Source: G965250275 sp965250275
GTDB taxonomy: Bacteria > Pseudomonadota > Alphaproteobacteria > Rhodobacterales > Rhodobacteraceae
Length of the DNA stretch: 64,000 bases
Assembly (NCBI GenBank): GCA_965250275.1
Contig: OZ252297.1
Coordinates: 868,001 to 932,000, forward strand
Direction of reading: 5' to 3'
Positions 46,429 through 55,063 of the stretch are shown piece after piece; the first letter of the stretch is position 1; every line of letters starts with the position of its first letter. Made by a program: the position numbers and the translations under genes. The notes below the pieces were generated by a model, which had not been told where the DNA came from, did not search any database, and was given only the letters and a program-made list of their open reading frames with translations.

Positions 46429-47921
46429 TTTTTCTTGCCAAACCCGCTCAATCCGGGCGGCAGGCTCATGCCACCACCACCCAGTCCCGGCAGCTTGCCG
46501 CCCATCTGGCGCGCTGCGGCTTCGAGCGCTTTGGGGTCCATGCCTGCGGCCAAGTCAGCAGGCGTGCCGCCCTTGCCAAACATACCCTTCATGGCCTGTT
46601 TCAGCATTCCGCCTTTGCCCATCTTGCCCATCTTCTTCATCATGTCGCTCATCTGGCGGTGCATCTTCAGAAGTTTGTTGAGGTCCGAGACTTCCATGCC
46701 CGACCCTTTGGCGATCCGCTTTTTGCGGCTGGCCTGCAGGATCTGAGGTGCTGCGCGTTCCTTCTTGGTCATCGACTGGATCATGGCGATCTGCTGTTTC
46801 AGGATCCGGTCATCGAACCCGGCATCTTCGACCTGTTTGGCCATTTTCCCCATGCCGGGCATCATAGACATCATGCCTTCCATGCCGCCCATTTTGAGCA
46901 TCTGTTCCAGCTGCATGCGCAGGTCGTTCATGTTGAACTGACCTTTGGCCATGCGCTTCATCATCTTTTCGGCCTGTTCAGCCTCGATGGTCTCCTGCGC
47001 CTTTTCGACCAAAGCGACAATGTCGCCCATTCCCAGGATACGGCCCGCAACGCGATCCGGCTCGAAGGTCTCGATGGCGTCCATTTTTTCGCCCAGACCC
47101 ACAAAGCGGATTGGTTTTCCGGTCACGGCGCGCATCGAGAGCGCTGCACCGCCACGGCCGTCACCGTCCATGCGTGTCAGGACAACGCCGCTGACGCCGA
47201 TCTTGTCGTCAAACTCAGTCGCTACATTTACGGCGTCCTGCCCGGTCAGCCCGTCAACGACCAGCAGTGTTTCGCGCGGATTGGCGACATCCCGTACTGC
47301 GGCCGCCTGTGCGATGAGCTCTTCGTCGATGTGCAGACGACCCGCCGTATCCAGCATGTAGACGTCATATCCACCCAGCGAGGCCTGCGTCTTGGCGCGT
47401 TTGGCAATCGCGATCGGGTCTTCGCCCGGAACGATGGGAAGGGTATCGACACCGATTTGAACGCCCAGGATTGCCAGCTGTTCCATCGCAGCGGGCCGAT
47501 TGGTGTCCAAAGAGGCCATCAGGACGCGTTTGCCGTCTTTCTCCTTCAGACGTTTCGCCAGCTTGGCGGTGGTCGTGGTTTTGCCCGACCCCTGCAGACC
47601 GACCATCAGGATCGGGGCCGGGGGGCTGTCGATCTTCAGCGCACCTGGATCGCCTTCGCCGGTCAGCACATCGATCAGGGCGTCGTGCACGATCTTGACC
47701 ACCTGTTGACCCGGCGTCACCGATTTGGTCACGGCCTGACCTGTTGCCTTGTCCTGCACGGCTTTGACAAAGTCACGCGCCACTGGGAGCGAGACATCCG
47801 CTTCGAGCAGGGCAACGCGGACTTCACGCAGCGCGGTTTTGACGTCGTCCTCGGACAGGGCACCTTGCTTGGTCAGCCGGTCAAAAACGCCGGACAGACG
47901 TTCAGATAGGTTTTCAAACAT
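46425..47921 (-). CDS. ffh: Signal recognition particle protein Ffh
   Basis: This 498-residue SRP54 GTPase carries nascent membrane proteins to FtsY. The N domain starts MFENLSERLSGVFDRLTKQGALSE. The G domain has GLQGSGKTTTTAKLA, DTAGRLHIDEELI, and TRMDGDGRGGAALS. The M domain from about 330 is Met-rich (MMSMMPGMGKM, MSDMMKKMGKMGKGGM) and binds 4.5S RNA and signal peptides. The MFENL start was chosen over an in-frame ATG 19 codons upstream. It begins a long unit running through GNATs, chorismate mutase and rpsP. Confidence 0.97.
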   Translation of the reverse strand: MFENLSERLSGVFDRLTKQGALSEDDVKTALREVRVALLEADVSLPVARDFVKAVQDKATGQAVTKSVTPGQQVVKIVHDALIDVLTGEGDPGALKIDSPPAPILMVGLQGSGKTTTTAKLAKRLKEKDGKRVLMASLDTNRPAAMEQLAILGVQIGVDTLPIVPGEDPIAIAKRAKTQASLGGYDVYMLDTAGRLHIDEELIAQAAAVRDVANPRETLLVVDGLTGQDAVNVATEFDDKIGVSGVVLTRMDGDGRGGAALSMRAVTGKPIRFVGLGEKMDAIETFEPDRVAGRILGMGDIVALVEKAQETIEAEQAEKMMKRMAKGQFNMNDLRMQLEQMLKMGGMEGMMSMMPGMGKMAKQVEDAGFDDRILKQQIAMIQSMTKKERAAPQILQASRKKRIAKGSGMEVSDLNKLLKMHRQMSDMMKKMGKMGKGGMLKQAMKGMFGKGGTPADLAAGMDPKALEAAARQMGGKLPGLGGGGMSLPPGLSGFGKKK

Positions 47922-47986
47922 GCCGGGCCCTTTTCTGCCGGTTGCGGTGTGCTCCCTATCTAGGAAGCGGCGGATCAATGCACAAA

Positions 47987-48060
47987 CGCCCCCACGGGCG
48001 TAACACGCTGGTGGGGGGCGATCCCTGTCTGACAGGGACCGGAAGTCAGAGCCTTCCGGA
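47987..48060 (-). ncRNA. Structured leader of ffh: three consecutive hairpins
   Basis: Three inverted repeats lie side by side between the ffh start and its probable promoter. They are CCGGAAG/CTTCCGG at 48039-48059, TCCCTGT/ACAGGGA at 48022-48038, and CGCCCCCAC/GTGGGGG(G)CG at 47987-48020. On the minus strand the last stem is followed by TTTGTG, so it could act as a weak attenuator. No tRNA, SRP RNA or known riboswitch pattern was recognised. Either strand could fold. Confidence 0.45.
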
Positions 48061-48070
48061 TGTACCGGGG

Positions 48071-48099
48071 CGGATAGGCGCTAACCGCGGACGAGTCAA
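48071..48099 (-). promoter_or_regulatory. Probable ffh promoter
   Basis: On the minus strand TTGACT (48094-48099) and TATCCG (48071-48076) are separated by exactly 17 bases. Transcription would start near 48064, giving a leader of about 140 bases that contains the three hairpins. Confidence 0.6.
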
Positions 48100-48209
48100 G
48101 ACATCAGCCCAACAATGAAATCATTGACGAAAGCCGGTCTGCCTTGAATGTCTTTGAGGGGTCAAGGGGCATCTGGCGAGGCGGAGTGGCCCGCCTCACC
48201 GATCCAGGC

Positions 48210-48779
48210 TCAATGGAGCTTGGCGTTCACTTCGGCGATCGCGTTATCAATCAGCTTGTTGCTCTCCGAAGCACTCATCTGTGCAGCGATCACATCGCCT
48301 GCGGCTTGTGTTGCGATGACAATGGCCTGATCGCGCACTTCCTTGATCGCGGAGGCCTCGGCGGAGGCAATCTGATCTTCGGCGGCCGCCAGGCGGCGTT
48401 CGATGGAAGATTTCAGATCGACCTTTGCCTGTTCCGCTGCTGCTGCAGCGTCTTCACGCGCCTTGGCCACGATGCGTTCTGCCTGATCTTTGACTTCCTG
48501 CTGCTTGCGCTCATAGCCAGCCAATATGGTCTGTGCCTCTTCGCGCAGGGCGCGGGCTTCGTCGAGTTCAGACCGGATTTCGTCTGCGCGCTTGTCCAGC
48601 AGTCCCGCGATCATGCCGGGGACCTTGAAATAGACCAGAACGCCAACAAAAAGGACGAACGCGATCAGCACCACGAAGTCGGTGTTGGAGAGCGATACAA
48701 AAGGGCCCTTTGCGGCAAAGGCCGGGCTGGCCGCACCAAATGTCAGGGCCATTGCGATTAAGTTACGCATCGGCGTCAT
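48210..48779 (-). CDS. atpF: F0F1 ATP synthase subunit b
   Basis: This 189-residue stator subunit has a signal-like N-terminus (RNLIAMALTFGAASPAFA), one membrane helix (DFVVLIAFVLFVGVLVYFKVP, about 34-54), and a long charged coiled coil ending with IDNAIAEVNAKL. It connects the F0 channel to F1. It overlaps b' by four bases and is the last gene of the F0 operon. The F1 genes (atpHAGDC) are not in the window, as usual in alphaproteobacteria. Confidence 0.94.
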   Translation of the reverse strand: MTPMRNLIAMALTFGAASPAFAAKGPFVSLSNTDFVVLIAFVLFVGVLVYFKVPGMIAGLLDKRADEIRSELDEARALREEAQTILAGYERKQQEVKDQAERIVAKAREDAAAAAEQAKVDLKSSIERRLAAAEDQIASAEASAIKEVRDQAIVIATQAAGDVIAAQMSASESNKLIDNAIAEVNAKLH

Positions 48780-49315
48780 CCTTTCATCCGGTTGTCGATG
48801 GCGGCCGAAATGGCCTTGGCATCGACGGAGCCACCCAGAGCCGTCACGATTGCTCCGGTGGTGTCATTCGCCACATCACGGATGCCCTGCACCGCGCCGT
48901 CGCGGATTTCGGCGATGGCGCGCTCGGATTCAGCGGATTTGGCCGCGATCTCGGCGTCAGCTTTCGCCAGTGCGTCATCCAGGTCAGCCTGAATTTCGGC
49001 CTTGGTTTCCGCAACGATCCGCTGCGCTTCGGCGCGGGATTCTGCCAGCGCCTGATTGTAGGCCGCTTCGGCCTCTACCGCTTTGGCCTTCAGCTCCTCG
49101 GCCTTGGCCAGATCGTTGGTGATCGTCCCCTGGCGCTCAGCCAGAATTGCCCCGATGCGGGGCAGCGCCACGCGCGACAGGATCAGGTAAATCACGATCA
49201 ACGTCACCACCAGCCAGAAGATCTGGTTGGGGAACGTCGAGAAGTCGAGCTGCGGCATGCCCGCTTCGACTTCCTGGGCGACGGAGCCGCCGGTTTGAGT
49301 GGTTTCGGTTGCCAT
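48776..49315 (-). CDS. atpX: F0F1 ATP synthase subunit b'
   Basis: This 179-residue second b-type stator subunit is found in photosynthetic bacteria and their relatives. Key text is GMPQLDFSTFPNQIFWLVVTLIVIYLILSRVALPRIGAILAERQ (membrane helix about 31-50) followed by an Ala/Glu-rich coiled coil. It pairs with AtpF as a heterodimer. It is located between atpE and atpF; ATGA overlap with atpF. Confidence 0.94.
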   Translation of the reverse strand: MATETTQTGGSVAQEVEAGMPQLDFSTFPNQIFWLVVTLIVIYLILSRVALPRIGAILAERQGTITNDLAKAEELKAKAVEAEAAYNQALAESRAEAQRIVAETKAEIQADLDDALAKADAEIAAKSAESERAIAEIRDGAVQGIRDVANDTTGAIVTALGGSVDAKAISAAIDNRMKG

Positions 49316-49385
49316 GTCGGTCCCCTGAGAGCAGCTTGGTCACCGGGCGAGCGCGCTCGCCCGGTCCGTAAGGAGCGTCAGGGTA

Positions 49386-49622
49386 TCAGACGGCGAACAT
49401 CAGCAGCAGTGCAACGAGGAACGCGAAGATCCCCAGCGCTTCTGCGAATGCGATGCCGATAAACAGGGTCGCGGTCTGGCTGGCGGCAGCCGACGGATTG
49501 CGCAGCGCGCCCGCCAGGAAGTTGCCGGCCACGTGGCCCACACCGATAGCAGCGGCGCCCGAACCGATAGCGGCAAGGCCTGCGCCGATGAATTGACCCA
49601 TTTGTGCGATATCGCCTTCCAT
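49386..49622 (-). CDS. atpE: F0F1 ATP synthase subunit c
   Basis: This 78-residue two-helix ring subunit carries protons. Helix 1 is GAGLAAIGSGAAAIGVGHVAGNFLAGALRNP, with the RNP loop (about 41-43). Helix 2 is TLFIGIAFAEALGIFAFLVALLLM, with the proton-binding Glu in FAEALGIF (about 61). The single Glu instead of Asp and the lack of the sodium-site pattern indicate a proton-coupled ring. Confidence 0.97.
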   Translation of the reverse strand: MEGDIAQMGQFIGAGLAAIGSGAAAIGVGHVAGNFLAGALRNPSAAASQTATLFIGIAFAEALGIFAFLVALLLMFAV

Positions 49623-49680
49623 GTCTTTGTCTCCTTACGATGGAATGAGGTGATGAGGTGGGGGCGCTGGGCGCCCGGTG

Positions 49681-50436
49681 TTAGTGATGCGGGTGCAGCG
49701 CGTCCTTGAGGTAAACGCATGTCAGAATGGTGAAGACGTACGCCTGAATGAAGGACACCAGCACTTCCAGCCCGTAGATTGCCATGACGCCCAGAATGGC
49801 GATCGGGGCCACCGCAGTGACCTGCGCAAACCCGGCGAACACTTTCAGAACCGCGTGGCCGGCCATCATGTTCCCGGCCAGACGAATGGAGTGGCTGACG
49901 GGACGCACGAAGTAAGAGATCAGCTCGATCAGCGCGAGCACCGGGCGAAGTGGCAGCGGGGCGCTCGACACCCAGAACAGGCTCAGGAACGATGCACCAT
50001 TCTTAACGAACCCAAGCACGGTCACCGCAATGAAGACACCGAAGCCCATCACGGCAGTGACCGCGATATGGGAAGTTGTGGTGAACGACATCGGGATCAG
50101 GCCCAGAAAGTTGGCCACGACGATGAACATGAACAACGTCATGATGTAGGGGAAGTACTTGATGCCGTCCTTGCCGGTGACATCTTCGACCATCTTGTAA
50201 ACAAATCCGTAGGCCAGTTCGGCTACGGATTGGCTGCGATTAGGAACAATGGCGCGTTTTGACGTGGGCAAAACGAGGAGGGCGACCACGCCGAGAATGG
50301 CCAGCGCCAGCCACAAGGTCACGTTGGTTGGCGTGTACCAGGCAATTGAATCACCCCCGAACAAAGGTGTGATGATGAACTGATCCATCGGGTGGAATTC
50401 CAGCCCGCTGCCTTCGCCATGCGCGTCGCTTGCCAC
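49681..50436 (-). CDS. atpB: F0F1 ATP synthase subunit a
   Basis: This 251-residue membrane subunit provides the proton half-channels. The essential Arg is in SHSIRLAGNMMAGHAVLKVF (about 190). Other family text is FHPMDQFIITPLFGG, FPYIMTLFMFIVVANFLGLIP and YVFTILTCVYLKDALHPHH at the C-terminus. About five to six helices. It starts three bases after the atpI stop region and is followed by atpE. Confidence 0.97.
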   Translation of the reverse strand: MASDAHGEGSGLEFHPMDQFIITPLFGGDSIAWYTPTNVTLWLALAILGVVALLVLPTSKRAIVPNRSQSVAELAYGFVYKMVEDVTGKDGIKYFPYIMTLFMFIVVANFLGLIPMSFTTTSHIAVTAVMGFGVFIAVTVLGFVKNGASFLSLFWVSSAPLPLRPVLALIELISYFVRPVSHSIRLAGNMMAGHAVLKVFAGFAQVTAVAPIAILGVMAIYGLEVLVSFIQAYVFTILTCVYLKDALHPHH

Positions 50437-50439
50437 GTC

Positions 50440-50775
50440 TCAGGTCCCCTCGTCGTCGTTCCGTTCGGCCTCTCGGGCCTGTTGCTTCTCATGAACCTCT
50501 TGCGCACTTCGCATCATGGTTTTGATGCCAGCCGCCAGGCCCAAAAACGTAAACAGCACCAGAAAAACCGGGATTGTCCCGAACAGGCTGTCCAGCCCGT
50601 ATCCAATGCCAAAGCCGATCCCCAGACCGGCCACCAATTCAATCACCATTCGCCAGGCCAATTGTGCCTGTGAGTAGTGCTCGTCTGCACGGGGTTTGGG
50701 TGCCTGTGCGTCCTTTGCGACCGCTATTCTGGCCTCCAGGTCAGCCAGACGTTCTCTGTGGTCGTCGTCGGACAC
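50440..50775 (-). CDS. atpI: ATP synthase assembly protein AtpI
   Basis: This 112-residue protein has two membrane helices (AWRMVIELVAGLGIGFGIGYGLDSLFG; IPVFLVLFTFLGLAAGIKTMMRS) and charged ends, matching the AtpI/GtrA-like helper for c-ring assembly. The GTG at 50775 is preferred: GGGGA lies eight bases upstream, and a promoter sits just before it. A longer frame to a TTG at 50835 would place the start inside the -35 box. Confidence 0.88.
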   Translation of the reverse strand: MSDDDHRERLADLEARIAVAKDAQAPKPRADEHYSQAQLAWRMVIELVAGLGIGFGIGYGLDSLFGTIPVFLVLFTFLGLAAGIKTMMRSAQEVHEKQQAREAERNDDEGT

Positions 50776-50806
50776 TGCGCAAATCCCCACGCTTGTCTGA
50801 TCAAGG

Positions 50807-50835
50807 GTGCTAAGGGGCAACAGGCCCAGAGTCAA
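50807..50835 (-). promoter_or_regulatory. Probable promoter of the atp F0 operon
   Basis: On the minus strand TTGACT (50830-50835) and TAGCAC (50807-50812) are 17 bases apart. Transcription would start about 25 bases before the atpI GTG. An A/T-rich stretch further upstream (about 50865-50890) could help. Confidence 0.5.
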
Positions 50836-50990
50836 TCGCTATGGCTCGACGGAGATGTTAGGCTAGTATATTGATAAATATAGGAAAAAATTGGCTTCAG
50901 CTTAAGGTCTCAAAGATCGAACAGGCAAGCTGGCGCAAACTGGGGGCGTTTCCGTTATTCAACCAAATGGTTGATGTTTTTTCGATGGGG

Positions 50991-51881
50991 TCAGGTTTGC
51001 GTGCTTCGAAACGAAGCGGTTTGATCCACAAGCCACTGTCGGACCTGCCGAATGGATTTGTTCCGCGCGCCTTGCGGGCCAGTGACCAGATGATAGGCGC
51101 CTTCCTGGATGCTGACGTCAGACAAACGCACCAACCGGCCACTGCGAAGATCACCTTCAAGACAGTCTGCAGAGCCAAGGTAGATGCCGAGCCCTTGCAG
51201 CGCTGCTTCCAGCGCATAAGGCGCCCGTACGCGCCAACGGCTATAAGGCACGCCTGTGGGATCGATACCAGCCGCCTCGCACCAGCGTTGCCAGACATCA
51301 TTGCCGCGATCCCGATAGAGCCGATGCCGCCGCAGGTCGTCCGCCGTCAAGGTGTCGCCCTCGATCAACCCCGGGACAGCGACAGGTATCAGCGGTGCAT
51401 CGCTCAGCAGATCTGACGGGAGGTCCAAGCCTCCCTTGTGCGCGAAACGAATTGCCAGATCCGCCTCGTAGCGTTCCAGGTCAGCGAGGCTGTGAGACAC
51501 ATCCATGCGCAGGTCGATCTCGGGGAAGCGATCATAGAAGTCTTGAAGTCGCGGTATAACGACTTTCGCGGCAAAGAGCGGTTCGCTGTTGATGGTGACG
51601 CGACCGGTCGGGGTTTCGGCCAACTCATCCGTGGCCTCGGCAATCAGATTCAAAGCAGGCATCACGCGGTCCAGATACTGACGTCCGGCGGGCGTCAGCA
51701 CAACGCCACGCGAGGCGTCTTTGAACAATTGCGTTCCGAGCCGATGTTCGAGACCACGGACATGTCGAGAAATCGCGGAATGACTGACTCCCAGCTCTTC
51801 CGCGGCGCGACTGAAACTTTCGTGGCGACCCGCCGCATCAAACGCGCGCAGGGCATTGAGTGGGGGCAGGTTTCGAAGCAT
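50991..51881 (-). CDS. LysR-family transcriptional regulator (GcvA-like)
   Basis: This 296-residue LTTR has an N-terminal winged helix LNALRAFDAAGRHESFSRAAEELGVSHSAISRHVRGLEHRLGTQLF (6-51) and a substrate-binding domain beginning near GRVTINSEPLFAAKVVIPRL. The PPLNALRAF start is typical of GcvA-type members. The ATG at 51881 was chosen over a longer frame starting in the divergent promoter region. It is divergent from the small DIGLT-motif gene; target unknown. Confidence 0.9.
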   Translation of the reverse strand: MLRNLPPLNALRAFDAAGRHESFSRAAEELGVSHSAISRHVRGLEHRLGTQLFKDASRGVVLTPAGRQYLDRVMPALNLIAEATDELAETPTGRVTINSEPLFAAKVVIPRLQDFYDRFPEIDLRMDVSHSLADLERYEADLAIRFAHKGGLDLPSDLLSDAPLIPVAVPGLIEGDTLTADDLRRHRLYRDRGNDVWQRWCEAAGIDPTGVPYSRWRVRAPYALEAALQGLGIYLGSADCLEGDLRSGRLVRLSDVSIQEGAYHLVTGPQGARNKSIRQVRQWLVDQTASFRSTQT

Positions 51882-51988
51882 GCCCAATACGTGCGTTTTT
51901 TGCACATGTTGTGTCAAGCAATCAGGTTTGTATCGCGTATTCGAAGCTGTCAAAAAACACTGTAACCAGCAGTTTTATGGTGTCTCAC

Positions 51989-52219
51989 ATGGACCAAACA
52001 CTACGCAACGCGCATTTGCGCGACCGGATCGCCTGTCTCTTTAGCAAACATGTTCCTCTGCTCTTAGCTCGGAAAACCCGCGTTTTTGCGTCCTTGTTTT
52101 CCACCCGGGGGTCCAAGATCACCGACCGCTTCGCTGACGATATCGGGCTCACCCAGTCGGAACGCGCACAACTGAATGTGCGACTGCCTTCGTTCGAAAA
52201 CAGACATCCGATGCTTTGA
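51989..52219 (+). CDS. Small hypothetical protein with a DIGLT motif
   Basis: This 76-residue basic protein begins MDQTLRNAHLRDRIACLFSKH and ends DDIGLTQSERAQLNVRL plus PSFENRHPML. The ending resembles DUF1127-type small proteins (L-x-D-I-G-L-T-x-x-E), though the middle is more hydrophobic and lacks the Arg-rich core. An in-frame ATG 12 bases upstream is possible; neither has a strong ribosome-binding site. It is divergent from the LysR gene, and its stop lies just before the ArsR gene, so the two may be co-transcribed. Confidence 0.5.
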   Translation: MDQTLRNAHLRDRIACLFSKHVPLLLARKTRVFASLFSTRGSKITDRFADDIGLTQSERAQLNVRLPSFENRHPML

Positions 52220-52239
52220 CGCCCAAGCTGCCGCGCAGT

Positions 52240-52578
52240 ATGACCAATGGGATGTCTGACGCCCTTGATACCGTCTTTTCGGCTCTCGCCGATCCCACGC
52301 GTCGCGCCATCCTGGCGATGCTGCTGGAAGATGACATGGCGGTCACGGATGTGGCGGAACCGTTCGAGATTTCTCTGGCCGCAATCTCCAAACATCTGGC
52401 GATCCTGACCCGCGCTGGCCTGATCGCGCAGGAAAAGCGGGGTCGGGTGAAATGGTGCAAACTGGAGCCGGATGCGATGCGCGCAGCCAGCGTCTGGATG
52501 CAAGGGTTTGGCCAATTTGAACCCGTCAACCTCGACGCGTTTGAGCGGTTCCTGGCCCGGGAGTTGGATCAACGCTGA
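52240..52578 (+). CDS. ArsR/SmtB-family transcriptional regulator
   Basis: This 112-residue winged-helix protein contains ALADPTRRAILAMLLEDDMAVTDVAEPFEISLAAISKHLAILTRAGLI, the standard ArsR fold without metal-binding Cys. This type often controls SRPBCC or DinB-like neighbours. The start could be ATG 52240 or ATG 52252; an upstream TTG at 52216 is unlikely. Its 3' end overlaps the convergent DfsB-like gene by ten bases. Confidence 0.87.
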   Translation: MTNGMSDALDTVFSALADPTRRAILAMLLEDDMAVTDVAEPFEISLAAISKHLAILTRAGLIAQEKRGRVKWCKLEPDAMRAASVWMQGFGQFEPVNLDAFERFLARELDQR

Positions 52579-53066
52579 TGTTGTCGCATCATCGCCCGGA
52601 CAAAGCGGGATGCACTCCGGTAGTGGCTGGGCCCCGATGCTTCGGCATAGCGTCCGGTTGTCCATTTCGACTGATCTGACATTCGCGCACCGTAAAGTGC
52701 CACGTCGTCTAAGGAAGCAACCAGCGCCATCAACGCCGCGTGGCGCCGGTTCAGGTTCTCTCGGGCGGCCGCCCAACCTATCGCATGGGCATCTGCGCGA
52801 ACCATTTCATTGTAGGGCTTTAGCTCATTCCACTTGTACCCTTTTGCCGGCATATGGAGCGGTGCGCCGGAGGTCACGGCATCAACCCACCCCAAAAAAA
52901 GATCGATCCAATGCGCGCGGTGCACGACAACATCGCGGATGGACCATCCATCTGCATCGGGTTGAACCGCGTCTGCCTCTGAGACCTGATCCAACAACGC
53001 CTGCAGTTTACTCCATTCGCGCTCCGTGACTTCCAGCAGCGCAGCCTTGTCTTGTGCAGCCGGCAT
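52569..53066 (-). CDS. ClbS/DfsB family four-helix protein
   Basis: This 165-residue protein resembles the DinB-like ClbS/DfsB family, whose members include the colibactin self-protection hydrolase. Matching text is MPAAQDKAALLEVTEREWSKL, GWSIRDVVVHRAHWIDLFLGWVDA, and HMPAKGYKWNELKPYNEMV. The target here is unknown; no genotoxin cluster is present. It ends inside the ArsR gene on the opposite strand. Confidence 0.78.
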   Translation of the reverse strand: MPAAQDKAALLEVTEREWSKLQALLDQVSEADAVQPDADGWSIRDVVVHRAHWIDLFLGWVDAVTSGAPLHMPAKGYKWNELKPYNEMVRADAHAIGWAAARENLNRRHAALMALVASLDDVALYGARMSDQSKWTTGRYAEASGPSHYRSASRFVRAMMRQHQR

Positions 53067-53175
53067 GGCATCCCTCCTCGGTTGTGAGAAGGATAGGTCA
53101 ACCGACGGGATCGACTTTGCGCCGGATCAAATGGACGCAAATACAGTGGTCCCCGACTAGCGTTTTTCCCGGGGC

Positions 53176-54075
53176 TTATGCGGTGACTTCTTCTGGTTTC
53201 AGAAGCATGAGGAGTGCGACAACCGTCAATCCGACGCCAATCAGCAGAAAAAGCGGCGGCACACCATTGCCCAGCAGCATTTCCCAGACAATCACCCAAC
53301 TGGGCGTGAGATAAGTATAGGCCATCACCTTTGCGGCAGGCAGGCGCAGCGTGGCGAACTGTAACAGCACAAACGTCGCGGCGCTGGCAAAAATGGCCAG
53401 GTATCCCAGCGTGACCCAGACGATGGGTCGCAAGGCTGTCCAGTCGGTCGAGACGATATCTGACCAGCCAAAGACCAACAGGATCAGCCCACCGGCCAAC
53501 AGCATACCGAACGTAAAGACAACCGCCGGTTCGCCCCGGTTCAACTTGCGGACCATCGGCGTGTAAAGTGCGTGTGCAGCACAGCCCCAGAAGTAGATGA
53601 TCTCTCCTTCTCCGATCCGGAACTGCAGCAGCGCTGACAGGTCTGCACGAAAAATCACCCACAGCGCGCCTGCTGCACCGATGGCCAGTGCCAGGGCCAT
53701 GCGCGCAGTCGTGATCTGCCGCAACAGAAGGTAGCCAAAGCCTGCGGCCATCACCGGGGTCAAGGTAAAGACCGCGGCTGCACTGACCGGAGGCGCGGTT
53801 TTCAGGCCGTAGAACATCAGGACGAAGTAGGTCGAAAAGAGCGCTCCGAGCACAAGATAGCGCCAGGGCGCGCAGGCGGCGCTGCGTGGCAGCCCTGTTG
53901 TCAGTAGTGCCGCTACGCCAATCACCGCAGCGGCCAGAGCAAAGCGCGCGGCGGTGATCGCAGCGGGGGCAATTTCGTTTGCGACAATTGTTCCCAACGA
54001 GAACGACCCGGCAACAAGTGCCGAAAAGGTCAGCATCGCCAGGTGGCCTTGCCCCTGCGGGCTCAGACCGGCCAT
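53176..54075 (-). CDS. DMT-family transporter (EamA)
   Basis: This 299-residue inner-membrane protein has ten hydrophobic segments in two EamA repeats. Repeat 1 runs from FSALVAGSFSLGTIVANEIAPAAITAARFALAA. The second starts near EIIYFWGCAAHALYTPMVRKLNRGEPAVVFTFGML, with AFTYLTPSW-like text as AYTYLTPSWVIVWEMLLG. Probably an exporter of a metabolite or amino acid. The ATG at 54075 overlaps the LysR stop by 13 bases, indicating co-expression. Confidence 0.87.
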   Translation of the reverse strand: MAGLSPQGQGHLAMLTFSALVAGSFSLGTIVANEIAPAAITAARFALAAAVIGVAALLTTGLPRSAACAPWRYLVLGALFSTYFVLMFYGLKTAPPVSAAAVFTLTPVMAAGFGYLLLRQITTARMALALAIGAAGALWVIFRADLSALLQFRIGEGEIIYFWGCAAHALYTPMVRKLNRGEPAVVFTFGMLLAGGLILLVFGWSDIVSTDWTALRPIVWVTLGYLAIFASAATFVLLQFATLRLPAAKVMAYTYLTPSWVIVWEMLLGNGVPPLFLLIGVGLTVVALLMLLKPEEVTA

Positions 54076-54941
54076 GTTTTGGCGCGCGCTTTCAGGAACG
54101 TCAGGAACGCCTGAACCTTTGTGGTGCGGTGGAGGTCGACATGGGTGACGAGCCAGAGCGGCGCGGTCCAGTCCTCTTGCGGCGCCATGACTTGAACTAG
54201 GTCCGGTTTGCGCGCCGCATCCCAGCAAGGCACGAATCCGATCCCGGCGCCGGACAGGACGGCTTCTTCCAGAGCGCGCACGTCGCTGCTGCGGAACCGG
54301 ATGTCTTTGGCCGGCACAGTTGCGCGGAGCCATTTGTTGAACGGCGCGCGGCTGTTCTCGTCGTCACTGCCAACAAAGCGATGCCCGGAAAAATCCGTGG
54401 GCGCGTCAGGCATCCCGTACTGATCGATGTAGGATTGCGCCGCATACAGCCCGATACGCTGGCGCACAAAGGGTTGCACCACGTTGTCAGGCTGATCCGG
54501 CGCGGACCCTGCCCGGATCGCCACATGCGCCTCACCATACTCCAGGCGAAACAGGCGTTCTCCGGTTAGATACCGGACGATCAGGTCGGGGTGTTCGCGT
54601 TGAAAATCCGTCAGGACCGGAACAATCAGCGGTGCAAAAGAAATCAGCGAGGTCACTAACAGCTCGCCACTGACGTCAGCGCCCTGACCCTTGAGTCGGC
54701 CAACCAGTTGGCTGAACTGGTCATCCGTGGCCTGCGCCACACGCAATAGATCCTGACCCGCCTCGGTCGGCGTATAGCCGCGTGCGTGCCGCTGAAACAG
54801 TTTGACCCCCAGTCGGCTTTCGATCGCGTCAATGTGCCGGATCACCGTTGCATGATGCACGCCCAGAACGTCAGCCGCGCCGCTTACCGTTCCCATTCGG
54901 GCGACCTGATACGCTGTGCGCACCTCATCCCAGTTGTCCAT
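54063..54941 (-). CDS. LysR-family transcriptional regulator, divergent from azoR
   Basis: This 292-residue LTTR has its HTH in VRTAYQVARMGTVSGAADVLGVHHATVIRHIDAIESRLGVKLFQRHARGYTPTEAG. The effector domain begins SGELLVTSLISFAPLIVPVL. It shares a 122-base divergent region with azoR, and its 3' end overlaps the DMT exporter gene. It may therefore regulate both the azoreductase and the exporter in response to an electrophile or quinone; this is inference. Confidence 0.9.
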   Translation of the reverse strand: MDNWDEVRTAYQVARMGTVSGAADVLGVHHATVIRHIDAIESRLGVKLFQRHARGYTPTEAGQDLLRVAQATDDQFSQLVGRLKGQGADVSGELLVTSLISFAPLIVPVLTDFQREHPDLIVRYLTGERLFRLEYGEAHVAIRAGSAPDQPDNVVQPFVRQRIGLYAAQSYIDQYGMPDAPTDFSGHRFVGSDDENSRAPFNKWLRATVPAKDIRFRSSDVRALEEAVLSGAGIGFVPCWDAARKPDLVQVMAPQEDWTAPLWLVTHVDLHRTTKVQAFLTFLKARAKTWPV

Positions 54942-55063
54942 GCACGACCTCTCGCAGATATGTGCGTCAACTCACAGCTGGTGTTCTTTTAGCGGCGTTG
55001 AGTTCGAATTTGCAAGGCGTAACTCTTGGGCATGTTCATCCCCAGCAACAAGCGAGTTCATCC

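Noticed and set aside
46269..47909. 546-residue plus-strand frame opposite ffh
   Set aside because: Antisense shadow; ffh on the minus strand has all GTPase and M-domain motifs.
48020..48060. 4.5S SRP RNA beside ffh (GGAA loop text)
   Set aside because: The conserved SRP helix 8 pattern with the AGCAGC side is missing, and the three short separate hairpins do not make one rod.
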